Assembly (NCBI GenBank): GCA_016790635.1 | Contig: JAEUOR010000069.1 | Span: forward strand, 1 to 38,882 | Reading direction: 5' to 3' | Length of the DNA stretch: 38,882 bases | DNA from: Burkholderiales bacterium | GTDB taxonomy: Bacteria > Pseudomonadota > Gammaproteobacteria > Burkholderiales > JAEUOS01 | The notes under the pieces: model-generated | Told to the model about the DNA's origin: nothing | The model's database searches: none | What the model saw: the letters and a program-made list of their open reading frames with translations, nothing else | Shown here: positions 25,625-34,006 of the stretch, piece after piece | Layout: every line of letters starts with the position of its first letter | Numbering within the stretch: the first letter of the stretch is position 1 | Program-made: the position numbers and the translations under genes

Positions 25625-26637
25625 CATGCCGCCCTGCCCGCGGCGCGCGAATGACCGGAACCCGGGGCGTGCATCAGGCAGGCGACGCGATGCGCATCGG
25701 CGCCGCCAGCACCGGTCAGTTGCGGGGCGGCCTGTGAACACGCGGCTTCGGCATGTGCGCAGCGGGTGTGGAAGCGGCAGCCCGGCGGTGGGTCGATCGG
25801 GTTGGGCGGGTCGCCCGAAATCGGCGCGGCCTCGGTGCGCCGGTCCGGGTCCATCGACAGGAGCGACCCCAGGAGCGCGCTTGTGTACGGGTGCTTGGCG
25901 CCGGTGTAGAGCGCCTCGGTCGGCCCCAGTTCGGCGACGCGGCCGAGGTACATGACCAGCACGCGCGTGGACATGAAGCGCACGACCTCGAGGTCGTGGC
26001 TGATGAAGAGGTAGGTGAGGCCGAATTCGTCCTTCAGGTCGGCCAGCAGATTCAACACCTGCGCCTCGACCGACTTGTCCAGCGCCGAGACGGCCTCGTC
26101 GAGCACCAGGATGGCCGGCTTCAGCGCCAAGGCGCGCGCAATGTTGACGCGCTGGCGCTGCCCGCCTGAAAGTTCGTGGGTGAAGCGTCCGGCGAAGCGC
26201 GCCGGGTCCAGGCCCACGCGATCGAGCAGGCCGTGGGCGCGGTCGGTGGCCTCGCGCGCATCAACGCCATGCACGGTGGGCCCGAAGGCGATCGATTCCT
26301 CCACTGTCAGGCGCGGATTGAGCGAGGCATAGGAGTCCTGGAACACCATCTGCACCTGGCGGCGAAAATCCTTGAGCGAGAGCTCCGCCGTGCCCACGGT
26401 CTTGCCCTTGAAGCGGATGGTGCCGGCCGTCGGTTCGAGCAGGTGCATGAGCAGCCGCGCCGTGGTCGACTTGCCGCAGCCGGACTCACCGACTACCCCC
26501 AGGGTCTCGCCCTCGAAGAGGTCGAAGTCGATGCCGTCGACCGCCGAGACATGGGTGAGCGTGCGGCCGAAGAGGCTCTTCTTGACCGGGAACTGCTTGA
26601 CCAGTCCGCGTACTTCGAGCAGCGCCGGCGCGGTCAT
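25624..26637 (-). CDS. ABC transporter ATPase, DppF/OppF type
   Basis: The 337-residue second ATPase of the leftward importer has Walker A GESGCGKST (50-58), the Q-loop VFQDSYASLNPR, the signature LSGGQRQRVNIARAL, Walker B ILVLDEAVSALD and the H-loop FISHD. The sequence QDSYASLNPR and DEAVSALD mark it as the F-type rather than the D-type partner. The C-terminal PPGCRFHTRCAHAEAAC extension is present. I chose the ATG at 26637, which overlaps the permease stop (ATGA); the open frame upstream runs over the permease gene. The gene order is permease-permease-F-D. Confidence 0.93.
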   Translation of the reverse strand: MTAPALLEVRGLVKQFPVKKSLFGRTLTHVSAVDGIDFDLFEGETLGVVGESGCGKSTTARLLMHLLEPTAGTIRFKGKTVGTAELSLKDFRRQVQMVFQDSYASLNPRLTVEESIAFGPTVHGVDAREATDRAHGLLDRVGLDPARFAGRFTHELSGGQRQRVNIARALALKPAILVLDEAVSALDKSVEAQVLNLLADLKDEFGLTYLFISHDLEVVRFMSTRVLVMYLGRVAELGPTEALYTGAKHPYTSALLGSLLSMDPDRRTEAAPISGDPPNPIDPPPGCRFHTRCAHAEAACSQAAPQLTGAGGADAHRVACLMHAPGSGHSRAAGRAA

Positions 26638-27545
26638 GCCTTGATGTCCATCGCCGAGCGCAGGCCGTCGGTCATGATGTTGAACGAGATCGAGGTGATG
26701 AAGATCATCACCCCGGGCAGGGCGCACAGGAGCGGCTGGGTGTAGATCGCGGTGCGCAGGGTGTTCAGCATCAGGCCCCAGTCCGGCTGCGGCGGCTTGA
26801 CTCCCAGGCCCAGGAAGGACAGTCCCGAGGCCAGGATCATGGACACCGCGATCAGGCTCATCGCGTAGACGAAGATCGGGCCCAGCACGTTGCCCAGCAC
26901 GTGGCGGCGGATGATGGTGAGCGCGCCGGCGCCCGAGGCGCGCGCCGCCTCGACGAAGTCGCGCGTGCGCACCCCGGTGGTGACCGACTCGGCCACGCGC
27001 GCGATCGGCGGGATGAACACCAGCGTCAGTGCCAGCATGCCGTTGAAGATGCCCGGGCCCAGCGCGCCGGCCAGCGCCACCGCCAGCAGCACCGAAGGGA
27101 ACGCGAAGAACACGTCCACCGTGCGCATGAGGACGGTGTTGGTCCAGCCGCCGGCGTAGCCGGCGACGATGCCGGTGAGCGCGCCGATGAAAAGCGCGAA
27201 GAACACCGGCACGATGCCCATCACCAGCGAAATGCGCGCGCCGTGGATCAGGCGCGAGAGCATGTCGCGCCCGAGTTCGTCGGTGCCCAGCGGGAAGCCT
27301 TCGGTGCCGGGCGGCTTGAGGCGGCGCAGCGTCATGCCCTGCAGCGGGTCGTGCGGCGCGATCCAGGGCGCCAGGATGGCCATCAGGATCAGGAGCAGGA
27401 CCACCAGCGCGGCGATGACGGCCACCGGGTCGCGGCGAAAGCGTCGCCAGACCGTCTGCCAGTAACCCGGCGAGCGCGCGATGACCAGCGCGGCGGCGGT
27501 GACCGAGGCAACGGAAACGTTGGAGACGGGAGGGGTGCCGTTCAT
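26634..27545 (-). CDS. ABC transporter permease, DppC/OppC type
   Basis: The 303-residue inner-membrane permease has a cytoplasmic N-terminal tail, a first membrane segment (VIAALVVLLLILMAILAPW), the OppC-N domain ending GTDELGRDMLSRLIHGARISL, and the EAA-type cytoplasmic loop EAARASGAGALTIIRRHVLGNVLGPI that docks the ATPases. The ATG at 27545 is 5 nt after the DppB-type stop. A longer open frame upstream overlaps the DppB-type gene and lacks similarity. Confidence 0.93.
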   Translation of the reverse strand: MNGTPPVSNVSVASVTAAALVIARSPGYWQTVWRRFRRDPVAVIAALVVLLLILMAILAPWIAPHDPLQGMTLRRLKPPGTEGFPLGTDELGRDMLSRLIHGARISLVMGIVPVFFALFIGALTGIVAGYAGGWTNTVLMRTVDVFFAFPSVLLAVALAGALGPGIFNGMLALTLVFIPPIARVAESVTTGVRTRDFVEAARASGAGALTIIRRHVLGNVLGPIFVYAMSLIAVSMILASGLSFLGLGVKPPQPDWGLMLNTLRTAIYTQPLLCALPGVMIFITSISFNIMTDGLRSAMDIKA

Positions 27546-27550
27546 GGCAT

Positions 27551-28504
27551 CTAGGCGCGCTGGATGCGCGGGTCGAGCGCGGTCTGCATCACGTCGACGG
27601 CCAGGTTGAGCACGACGAAAAACATCGCCAGCACCAGGATGGTTCCCTGCAGGAGCGGCAGGTCGCGCTGGAAGATCGCGTCGTTGAGCAGGAGCCCGGT
27701 GCCCGGCCAGGTGAAGACGGTCTCGATCAGGATCGAGCCGCCCAGCAGGTAGCCCAGCTGGATGCCCATGACCGCCAGCGCGGTCGGTGCGGCATTCTTG
27801 ACCACGTGGGCGAACACGCCGCGCTCCGACAAGCCCTTGGCGCGCAGCCCGGCGATGAATTCCTGCGAGAGGATCTCGGCCACCAGCGCGCGCACCGTGC
27901 GCGCGATGATGCCCATGGGGATCACCGACATCGTCACCGCCGGCAGGATCAGGTACTGCACGTGCTCCCAGTCCCAGGCCCACTGGTCCGATCCGCCCGG
28001 CCCGGCGCCGGTCGGCGGCAGCCAGTTGAGGGTGGCCGCGAAGATGATCACCAGCACCATGCCCAGCCAGTAGTGCGGCACCGAGACACCGAAGACCGAC
28101 AGGGCCGAGGCCGCCTTGTCTATCCAGGTGTCGCGAAAATAGCCGGCCACAAAGCCGAACAGGGTGCCGAAGAGAAAGCCCAGAAACGTTGCCAGCGCCG
28201 CCAGCATGAGGGTGTTGCCGACCGCCTTGCCGATCTCGTCGCCGACCGGGCGGCCGGTGCGGATCGAGGTGCCGAGGTCACCCTGCACGACGCGCGCGAA
28301 CCAGCGCGCAAACTGCTCGTGGTACGGTCGGTCGAAACCGTACAGGACCGTCATCTGCTGCTTGATTTCCTGGCTGGCGTCCGGCGGCAGCACCGAGACC
28401 AGCGGGTCGCCCGGCGCCAGGTGCACCAGGGCGAAACACACGATCGCGACCCCGATGAGAATCGGGATGGTGTAGAGCACGCGCTTGATCAGGTAGACGA
28501 ACAT
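27551..28504 (-). CDS. ABC transporter permease, DppB/OppB type
   Basis: The 317-residue permease starts with the standard MFVYLIKRVLYTIPILIGV segment and LAPGDP motif. It has about six membrane spans and the coupling loop FIAGLRAKGLSERGVFAHVVKNA. The C-terminal region WPGTGLLLNDAIFQRDLP and LDPRIQ is typical of DppB proteins. It pairs with the DppC-type permease 5 nt downstream and follows the Tat-type binding protein by 39 nt. Confidence 0.94.
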   Translation of the reverse strand: MFVYLIKRVLYTIPILIGVAIVCFALVHLAPGDPLVSVLPPDASQEIKQQMTVLYGFDRPYHEQFARWFARVVQGDLGTSIRTGRPVGDEIGKAVGNTLMLAALATFLGFLFGTLFGFVAGYFRDTWIDKAASALSVFGVSVPHYWLGMVLVIIFAATLNWLPPTGAGPGGSDQWAWDWEHVQYLILPAVTMSVIPMGIIARTVRALVAEILSQEFIAGLRAKGLSERGVFAHVVKNAAPTALAVMGIQLGYLLGGSILIETVFTWPGTGLLLNDAIFQRDLPLLQGTILVLAMFFVVLNLAVDVMQTALDPRIQRA

Positions 28505-28543
28505 GCCGTGGCAATGATCAGCGCGGCCGCGCCGCCGTCCTGG

Positions 28544-30163
28544 TCATCCGACGACCACCGGGGTCAGGTCCTGGAACCAGTTCTGCGCCTGCACGAAGCC
28601 CTTGACGCGCGGCGAGAGTGCGCGCGGATTCACGTCGTGGGCGACGAACAGGAACAGCGCGTCGTTGACGATCTTCTCGTGCGCGCGCTGGACGGCGGCT
28701 TCCTGCGCGCGCGGATCGAAGGTGTTGCGGATGGCGGCAAAGAGCTTGTCGAGCTCAGCGTCCTGGTAATAGCCCCAGTTGGTGCCGGACGGCGGCACCA
28801 GGTTCGAATCGAGGTGACGGATCAGCGCGGTGAACGGGTCCTGGCTGAAGTACGAACTGTTGGTCGAGTGGGCGCCGCGCGAACTCGGGTCCTTGGCGCC
28901 GGCGCGCCACGAGGCCAGGAGGGCGTTCCACTCCATGACCTCGAAGTCGACCTTGATGCCGATCGCGGCCAGGTTCTGCTGGATGAGCTCGTTCATCGGC
29001 AGCGGCTGCATCTGCCCGGATCCGGAGGGCGAGATGATGGCCTTGACCGACAGTGGCCGCGCCGGCGAGTGGCCGGCCTCTGCCATCAGTTTCAGCGCCG
29101 CGGCGCGGTCGAACTTGACATCGAACGTGGGCTTGCCGAACCACTGGCTGGTCGGCGGCACCATGCCCTTGGCCGGCACCATCAGGCCGCCCAGCAGGGA
29201 TTTCATGCCTTCACGGTCGATCGCGAGATTGGCTGCGCGGCGCACCCGCGCGTCGTTCCAGGGGCTACCCTCGACGCGGCTGAAGTGCCACGGCCAGTTG
29301 TGCGGGTAGACATTGGTGACGATCTGCATGCCGGCTTTACGCAGCGAGTCGACGGTATCCGGCGGCGGCGCCTCGATCCAGTCGACCTGTCCGCCACGCA
29401 GCGCCGCGACGCGGGTGTTGCCTTCCGGCATGGGGATCAGGACCAGGCGCTCGGCCTTGGGCACGCGCGCCTTGTTCCAGTACTCGGCGTTGCGGGTCAG
29501 CTCCAGTCGTTCGCGCGGCTGGTAGCGCGCGAAGCGCCACGGACCGGTGCCCGAAGGGTTGCGCACGAACGCGTCCCAGTTGCGCCCGGCTTCCTCCCAG
29601 CGTGCGCGACTGGACATGACGATCCAGGCGATGCCGAAGGGCAGGAGCGCGTCGGGAATGCTGGTGATGACTTCGAGGGTCATCGGATCGATGGCCCGGT
29701 ACGACCTGACGGTTGGAATGCGGCTGCGGCCCTGCGCGGCCTGGCGCCGGTCGAACTGCGGGGCGTCTTCCTTGAGGATCTTTTCCAGGTTCCACACCGC
29801 GACGCTCGCGTCGAAGGGTGAGCCGTCGTGAAAGCGCACGCCTTCACGGATGCGGAAAATCCAGCGTGTCGGGTTGGCGCTGTCGACCTGCCAGCTGCTT
29901 GCCAGCCCCGGCACGAGACCGGAAGGCTTGGACGACGAGGACAGGTCCCATTCGACCAGGCTGTCGAATAGGGTGTAGCCGACAAAGCGCATGCCCTCGG
30001 CGCCCTGGTCGGTCTGGCCGTTGGGCAAGGGCACGTCGGCCGCAGTCATCGCGACGCGCAGCGTGCCGGTGCCCTGCGCATGCACCAGCGACGGGTCGAT
30101 GGCCCCGGCGGCGCCCAGGGCCGCACCGGCAGCAAGGAACTCGCGACGATTGAACGATGACAT
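28544..30163 (-). CDS. ABC transporter substrate-binding protein (SBP_bac_5), Tat-type signal
   Basis: The 539-residue family 5 periplasmic binding protein begins MSSFNRREFLAAGAALG, a twin-arginine motif (RREFL) followed by a weakly hydrophobic stretch, so export by Tat in folded form is likely. The mature part starts near TLRVAMTAADVP. The family signature WIFRIREGVRFHDGSPFDA and the block VRRAANLAIDREGM are present. It is a paralogue of the gene just upstream in the operon: both share TLR(V/I)AMTAAD, DQG-EG-RF-G and IPMPE segments. Ligand unknown; the family binds peptides, glutathione, opines or metal chelates. Confidence 0.92.
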   Translation of the reverse strand: MSSFNRREFLAAGAALGAAGAIDPSLVHAQGTGTLRVAMTAADVPLPNGQTDQGAEGMRFVGYTLFDSLVEWDLSSSSKPSGLVPGLASSWQVDSANPTRWIFRIREGVRFHDGSPFDASVAVWNLEKILKEDAPQFDRRQAAQGRSRIPTVRSYRAIDPMTLEVITSIPDALLPFGIAWIVMSSRARWEEAGRNWDAFVRNPSGTGPWRFARYQPRERLELTRNAEYWNKARVPKAERLVLIPMPEGNTRVAALRGGQVDWIEAPPPDTVDSLRKAGMQIVTNVYPHNWPWHFSRVEGSPWNDARVRRAANLAIDREGMKSLLGGLMVPAKGMVPPTSQWFGKPTFDVKFDRAAALKLMAEAGHSPARPLSVKAIISPSGSGQMQPLPMNELIQQNLAAIGIKVDFEVMEWNALLASWRAGAKDPSSRGAHSTNSSYFSQDPFTALIRHLDSNLVPPSGTNWGYYQDAELDKLFAAIRNTFDPRAQEAAVQRAHEKIVNDALFLFVAHDVNPRALSPRVKGFVQAQNWFQDLTPVVVG

Positions 30164-30209
30164 TGAGGCTGCTCCCGACGGTGACGACAGCTTGAATCGG
30201 TTCGGTTCT

Positions 30210-30264
30210 TGCGCCGCGCTTGCGGCGCACCTGGTTGTGCCGGGCGCGTACGGCCCGGCACAAC
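30210..30264 (-). terminator. Double hairpin between two binding-protein genes (mRNA stabiliser or attenuator)
   Basis: Two perfect inverted repeats lie in the 111-nt gap after the first binding-protein stop. One has 12-bp arms, GTTGTGCCGGGC at 30234-30245 and GCCCGGCACAAC at 30253-30264, with a 7-nt loop. The other has 8-bp arms, TGCGCCGC at 30210-30217 and GCGGCGCA at 30222-30229, with a 4-nt loop. No T run follows, so it is not a simple intrinsic terminator. It more likely protects the upstream mRNA from 3' decay or attenuates downstream expression. Confidence 0.6.
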
Positions 30265-30274
30265 GGTGCGGGAT

Positions 30275-31924
30275 TTACTGGATGCTCATCGGCGCGATGT
30301 CGATGAACCAGCTGCGCGGCTGCACCACGCCCTTGACCTTGGCGCTCATGGCGCGCGGGCCGACGTCGTGCGCCACCCACAGGAACGCGGCGTCATCGAC
30401 GATCTTGGTGTGGATGCGCGACAGCGCCACATCGCGACCGCGCTCGTCGAAGGTGGTGCGCGCGCGGCTGATCAGCTCGTCCATCTCGGCGCTGGTGTAG
30501 TGGCCCCAGTTGTTGGACACCGGCGGAAGGGTGCGGGAGGATGAGAAACGCACCATGGCGAAGAACGGGTCCATGGCCGCGAAGGTCACGTTGGTGGCGT
30601 GCGCGCCGCGCGACTTCGGATCCTTGGCGCCTTCGCGCCAGTTGGTGAACAGCGCGTTCCACTCGATGACTTCCAGCTCGACATCAAAGTAGCAGGCGCG
30701 CAGCGCCTGCTGCAGCCATTCGTTCATGGCCACCGGCTGCATCTGCCCCGAACCCGAGGCCGAGGTCAGGGTCTTGACCTTGAGGCGCTTGGAGGCGGAA
30801 AAGCCGGCCTCTGCCATGAGCTTTTGCGCGGCCGGGAGATCGAACTTGATGTCGAACTTGGGCGCGCCCCACCACGGGTGCCCGGGGGACACCGTGCCCT
30901 TGGGGATCTCCATGAGCCCGCCCAGGAGCTGCTTCAATTCGGCGCGATTGATGCAGAGGTTGGCCGCCTGGCGTACGCGCTTGTCGGCCCACGGCGAACC
31001 CTCGACCATGGAGAACTGCCACGGCCACACGTGCGGCTGGGCATTGGTATGCAGCACGAAGCCCTTTTGCTTGATCTGCGGCACGGCGTCCGGCGCCGGT
31101 GCCTCGATCCAGTCGACCTGGCCGGAGAGGAGCGCGGCGGTGCGAGCCGACGCTTCCGGCATGGGCAAGAGCACGATGCGGTCGATCTTGGGCTTGCGTT
31201 TGGGGTCCCAGTAATTGGTGTTGGCGACGTACTCGACCCGCTCGCGCGGCGAGAAACGCGCCATCTTGAACGGGCCCGACCCGGACGCGTCGGCGGCGAA
31301 TGCAGCCCAGGCCTGCGCGGCGCGCTGGGTGGGGTCTGCCACGTTGCCCAGGGCGTCCCACTTCTTCTGCCAATGCGCCGGCGAGGCCATGAACAGGTTG
31401 GTCAGGTTGAGCGGCAGGAAGCTGTCCGGTTCGCGCGTGGTCAATTCGACGGTGAAGTCGTCGATCTTGCGCGCCGAGGCGAGGGTCGGCATGCGCGAGA
31501 CGGTCACGCCGATCTGGTCGGGGGCGAAATGACGCGCCTCCTTGCGCAATACCTTCTCGACGTTCCAGACTACTGCGTCGGCGTTGAAGTCCGAGCCGTC
31601 GTGGAACTTGACGCCCTTGCGCAACTTGAAGGTCCACTTGGTCTTGTCGGTGTCGCCGACCTTCCACTCGGTCGCAAGCCCCGGGATGATCACGGAAGGC
31701 TTGTCCGCCGCCGACAGATCCCAGTGGGTCAGCGCGTCGTAGAGCGGAATCCCGGTGAAGCGGTTGCCCTCGAAGCCCTGGTCCGGCTGGCCGTGGGTCT
31801 TGGGAATGTCGGCTGCGGTCATGGCGATGCGCAGGGTCTTGCCCTGTGCCAGCGCCGACGCGGGCGCCAAAGCGGCGGCGCACAGGACTGCCGCGAGCGC
31901 GGCGCCGATGGTGTGACGTTTCAT
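30275..31924 (-). CDS. ABC transporter substrate-binding protein (SBP_bac_5), Sec-type signal
   Basis: The 549-residue periplasmic binding protein is the first gene of the leftward ABC operon. It has a Sec signal MKRHTIGAALAAVLCAAALA with cleavage after ASALA (before QGKTLRIAM). The family signature TFKLRKGVKFHDGSDFNA and the block VRQAANLCINRAEL are present. I chose the ATG at 31924, with GAGGAG about 5 nt upstream; the frame is open further upstream but has no signal-like sequence. It is a close paralogue of the Tat-type binding protein downstream, so one transporter seems to be served by two receptors. Expression is probably driven from the gap at 31925-32327. Confidence 0.93.
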   Translation of the reverse strand: MKRHTIGAALAAVLCAAALAPASALAQGKTLRIAMTAADIPKTHGQPDQGFEGNRFTGIPLYDALTHWDLSAADKPSVIIPGLATEWKVGDTDKTKWTFKLRKGVKFHDGSDFNADAVVWNVEKVLRKEARHFAPDQIGVTVSRMPTLASARKIDDFTVELTTREPDSFLPLNLTNLFMASPAHWQKKWDALGNVADPTQRAAQAWAAFAADASGSGPFKMARFSPRERVEYVANTNYWDPKRKPKIDRIVLLPMPEASARTAALLSGQVDWIEAPAPDAVPQIKQKGFVLHTNAQPHVWPWQFSMVEGSPWADKRVRQAANLCINRAELKQLLGGLMEIPKGTVSPGHPWWGAPKFDIKFDLPAAQKLMAEAGFSASKRLKVKTLTSASGSGQMQPVAMNEWLQQALRACYFDVELEVIEWNALFTNWREGAKDPKSRGAHATNVTFAAMDPFFAMVRFSSSRTLPPVSNNWGHYTSAEMDELISRARTTFDERGRDVALSRIHTKIVDDAAFLWVAHDVGPRAMSAKVKGVVQPRSWFIDIAPMSIQ

Positions 31925-32058
31925 GCATTCTCCTCGAATGATCGGTTCTTTCCGGATGGAAACCGGAAGGCGCGGGTTCGTAGCTGGCGCCCGGCTGGAT
32001 ATGCCGTGGCACGGTGCAAGCCAATCCAAAAGCAAGCCCGATGCCAGCGCGGCGCGAA

Positions 32059-32086
32059 GTATACAAGAGGGAAAAACAAGGTATAC
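32059..32086. promoter_or_regulatory. Paired GTATAC operator-like sites, GntR-type candidates
   Basis: Two copies of the palindrome GTATAC lie at 32059-32064 and 32081-32086, 22 bp apart, about two helical turns. Flanks extend the similarity (GAAGTATACAAG and AAGGTATACAGG). GTATAC is the core of operators used by FCD-type GntR regulators such as UxuR/ExuR. The left site overlaps a minus-strand TATACT that could be the -10 of the leftward ABC operon. No GntR gene is in the window. Confidence 0.4.
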
Positions 32087-32266
32087 AGGGTGGCGCCGGG
32101 AGCGTCGGGCGCGCGGGCTGGGGGCCGCTGGTGACGATGAAACGCCGTCCGCCTGGGATGCCGGCGGCGCCGCACCAAACCGGTGCGCAGAATCGGGTCA
32201 GGCACGCGATGCGTGCCATGGTGGAGAAGGCGGGTTTCCACTAATGCTCGGGCGTCGCGGAGGCGC

Positions 32267-32294
32267 TTTTCGCGCCTGTCCTTTTATGTAAACT
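32267..32294 (+). promoter_or_regulatory. Possible promoter of the rightward ABC operon
   Basis: TTTTCG (32267-32272), a 16-nt spacer and TAAACT (32289-32294) form a weak sigma-70-like pair. The predicted transcription start near 32301 gives a leader of about 27 nt that carries the GGGGAG ribosome-binding site of the binding-protein gene. The match is poor at -35. Confidence 0.3.
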
Positions 32295-32327
32295 CGCGCC
32301 CTTCCTTACAAGAAATGGGGAGTTCCC

Positions 32328-33899
32328 ATGGCTTTGCTCGCAAAAATCGGCTTGGGCTTGGTCGTCTCGCTCGGCCTGTCAGGCGCGGCCCTCGCGCAGG
32401 GTTCGGTGCTCAAGGTGATCCCGCACTCGAACCTGTCGATCTTGGACCCGATCTGGACCACGCAGTACATGGCCCGCAACCACGGCTACATGATCTACGA
32501 CACGCTCTTCGGCACCGATGAGAAGGGACAGATCAAGCCGCAGATGGTCGACACCTGGACGGTGAGCCCGGACAGCCGCTTGTGGACCTTCAAGCTGCGC
32601 GCCGGACTTGAGTTCCATGACGGCCGGCCGGTCACGGGCGAAGACGTGATCGCCTCGCTCAACCGCTGGGGCAAGCGCGACGCGATGGGCCAGAAGCTCT
32701 TCACCTTCATCTCGCGCATGGATTCGCCGTCGCCCGACACCTTCCGCATCTTCCTGTCGGAAGCCTGCGGAATCATGCTGGACGCGCTCGGCAAGCCTTC
32801 GTCGAACGTGCCCTTCATCATGCCCAAGCGCGTCGCCGACACGCCGGCCGACAAGCAGATCGAGGAATACATCGGCTCCGGCCCGTACATCTTCAAGCGC
32901 GACGAGTTCAAGCCTGGCGACCGCGCGGTGTACCTCAAGAACCCCAAGTACGTCCCGCGCAAGGAGCCGGCTTCCGGTTCGACCGGCGGCAAGGTGGTTC
33001 ACGTCGACCGCGTCGAGTGGAACCTGGCGCTGCGCGACGCGCAGGCGCAGGCCAATGCGCTTTCCAAGGGCGAGGCCGACATCATCGAGCAGCCGGCCTT
33101 CGAATCCTATGCCGCGCTGTCCAAGGACCCGAACGTGGTGCTGGTCAACGCCAACAGCCTGGGTTTCCAGTACATGGTGCGCTTCAATCACCTGCACCCG
33201 CCGTTCAACAACCCCAAGGTGCGGCAGGCGGCGATCGCGGCCTTCAACCAGGAAGCCTTCTTGAAGGCCCAGGTCGGCATCAAGGAGTACTACAAGGTAT
33301 GCCCGTCGATGTTCGTCTGCGGTTCGCCCTACGGCTCGACCAAGGGTTCGGACCTGATCGGCAAGTCCAACATGAAAAAGGCGCAGGACCTGCTCAAGGC
33401 CTCGGGTTATGACGGCAGCACGGTGGTGGTCATGAAGCCGACCGACCTGGCCTCGATCACCAAGCTGCCTGATGTCGCCGCCCAGCTCCTGCGGCAGGCC
33501 GGCTTCAAGGTTGACCTGCAGTCGATGGACTGGAACACCCTGGTCGGCCGGCGCGCCAAGAAGGACGCACCTGCCGCCGGCGGGTGGAACATCTTCGCCA
33601 CCGCCTGGGTGTCGCCGGACATCTGGAACCCGCTCACCAACGCCGCCATCGGCGCGGCCGGCGAGAAGTCCTGGTTCGGCTGGCCGACCGATGGAGAGAT
33701 CGAGAAACTGCGCGATGCCTTCGCGCGCGAACTCGACGCGACCAAGCGCAAGGGTCTGGCCGAGGCGATCCAGGCGCGCGCGTTCGAAGTCGGCACCCAC
33801 GCCCCGGTGGGCGAGTACATCAATCCTTCGGCGGTGCGCAAGGGCGTGACCGGCATGGTCATCGGCCCGGGCAACTTCTACTGGAACATCAAGAAGTAG
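32328..33899 (+). CDS. ABC transporter substrate-binding protein (SBP_bac_5) of the rightward operon
   Basis: The 523-residue periplasmic binding protein has a Sec signal MALLAKIGLGLVVSLGLSGAALA, cleavage before QGSVLKVIP. The family signature is WTFKLRAGLEFHDGRPVTGEDV, and VRQAAIAAFNQEAFL follows in the C-terminal lobe. It belongs to a different subgroup from the two leftward binding proteins (NLSILDPIWTTQYMARNHGYMIYDTLF). A strong GGGGAG lies 5 nt before the ATG. It is followed by an intrinsic terminator and then the permease genes. Confidence 0.94.
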   Translation: MALLAKIGLGLVVSLGLSGAALAQGSVLKVIPHSNLSILDPIWTTQYMARNHGYMIYDTLFGTDEKGQIKPQMVDTWTVSPDSRLWTFKLRAGLEFHDGRPVTGEDVIASLNRWGKRDAMGQKLFTFISRMDSPSPDTFRIFLSEACGIMLDALGKPSSNVPFIMPKRVADTPADKQIEEYIGSGPYIFKRDEFKPGDRAVYLKNPKYVPRKEPASGSTGGKVVHVDRVEWNLALRDAQAQANALSKGEADIIEQPAFESYAALSKDPNVVLVNANSLGFQYMVRFNHLHPPFNNPKVRQAAIAAFNQEAFLKAQVGIKEYYKVCPSMFVCGSPYGSTKGSDLIGKSNMKKAQDLLKASGYDGSTVVVMKPTDLASITKLPDVAAQLLRQAGFKVDLQSMDWNTLVGRRAKKDAPAAGGWNIFATAWVSPDIWNPLTNAAIGAAGEKSWFGWPTDGEIEKLRDAFARELDATKRKGLAEAIQARAFEVGTHAPVGEYINPSAVRKGVTGMVIGPGNFYWNIKK

Positions 33900-33914
33900 G
33901 CCCTCGGCCAGGAC

Positions 33915-33939
33915 AAGGGGCGGGCGACCGCCCCTTTTT
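33915..33939 (+). terminator. Rho-independent terminator after the binding-protein gene
   Basis: A 9-bp perfect stem AAGGGGCGG (33915-33923) and CCGCCCCTT (33928-33936) with loop GCGA is followed by T to 33939. It lies 16 nt after the stop and 68 nt before the permease start. It would make the binding protein more abundant than the membrane parts through partial read-through. Confidence 0.85.
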
Positions 33940-34006
33940 GTTCGCGACAATGCGCTGATGATGCCATCCATGCCATCTGCACTTTCGCTCCACTGGAGCT
34001 GAGGCA

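Larger units (their letters stand above)
31925..32327. other. Divergent regulatory region between two ABC operons
   Basis: A 403-nt non-coding stretch with no credible gene. It holds two GTATAC sites (32059-32086) and several inverted repeats: CGCACC/GGTGCG at 32171-32187, GGCACGC-GAT-GCGTGCC at 32201-32217 (perfect 7-bp arms), and AGGCGC/GCGCCT at 32261-32277. Both flanking operons begin here. Confidence 0.7.
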
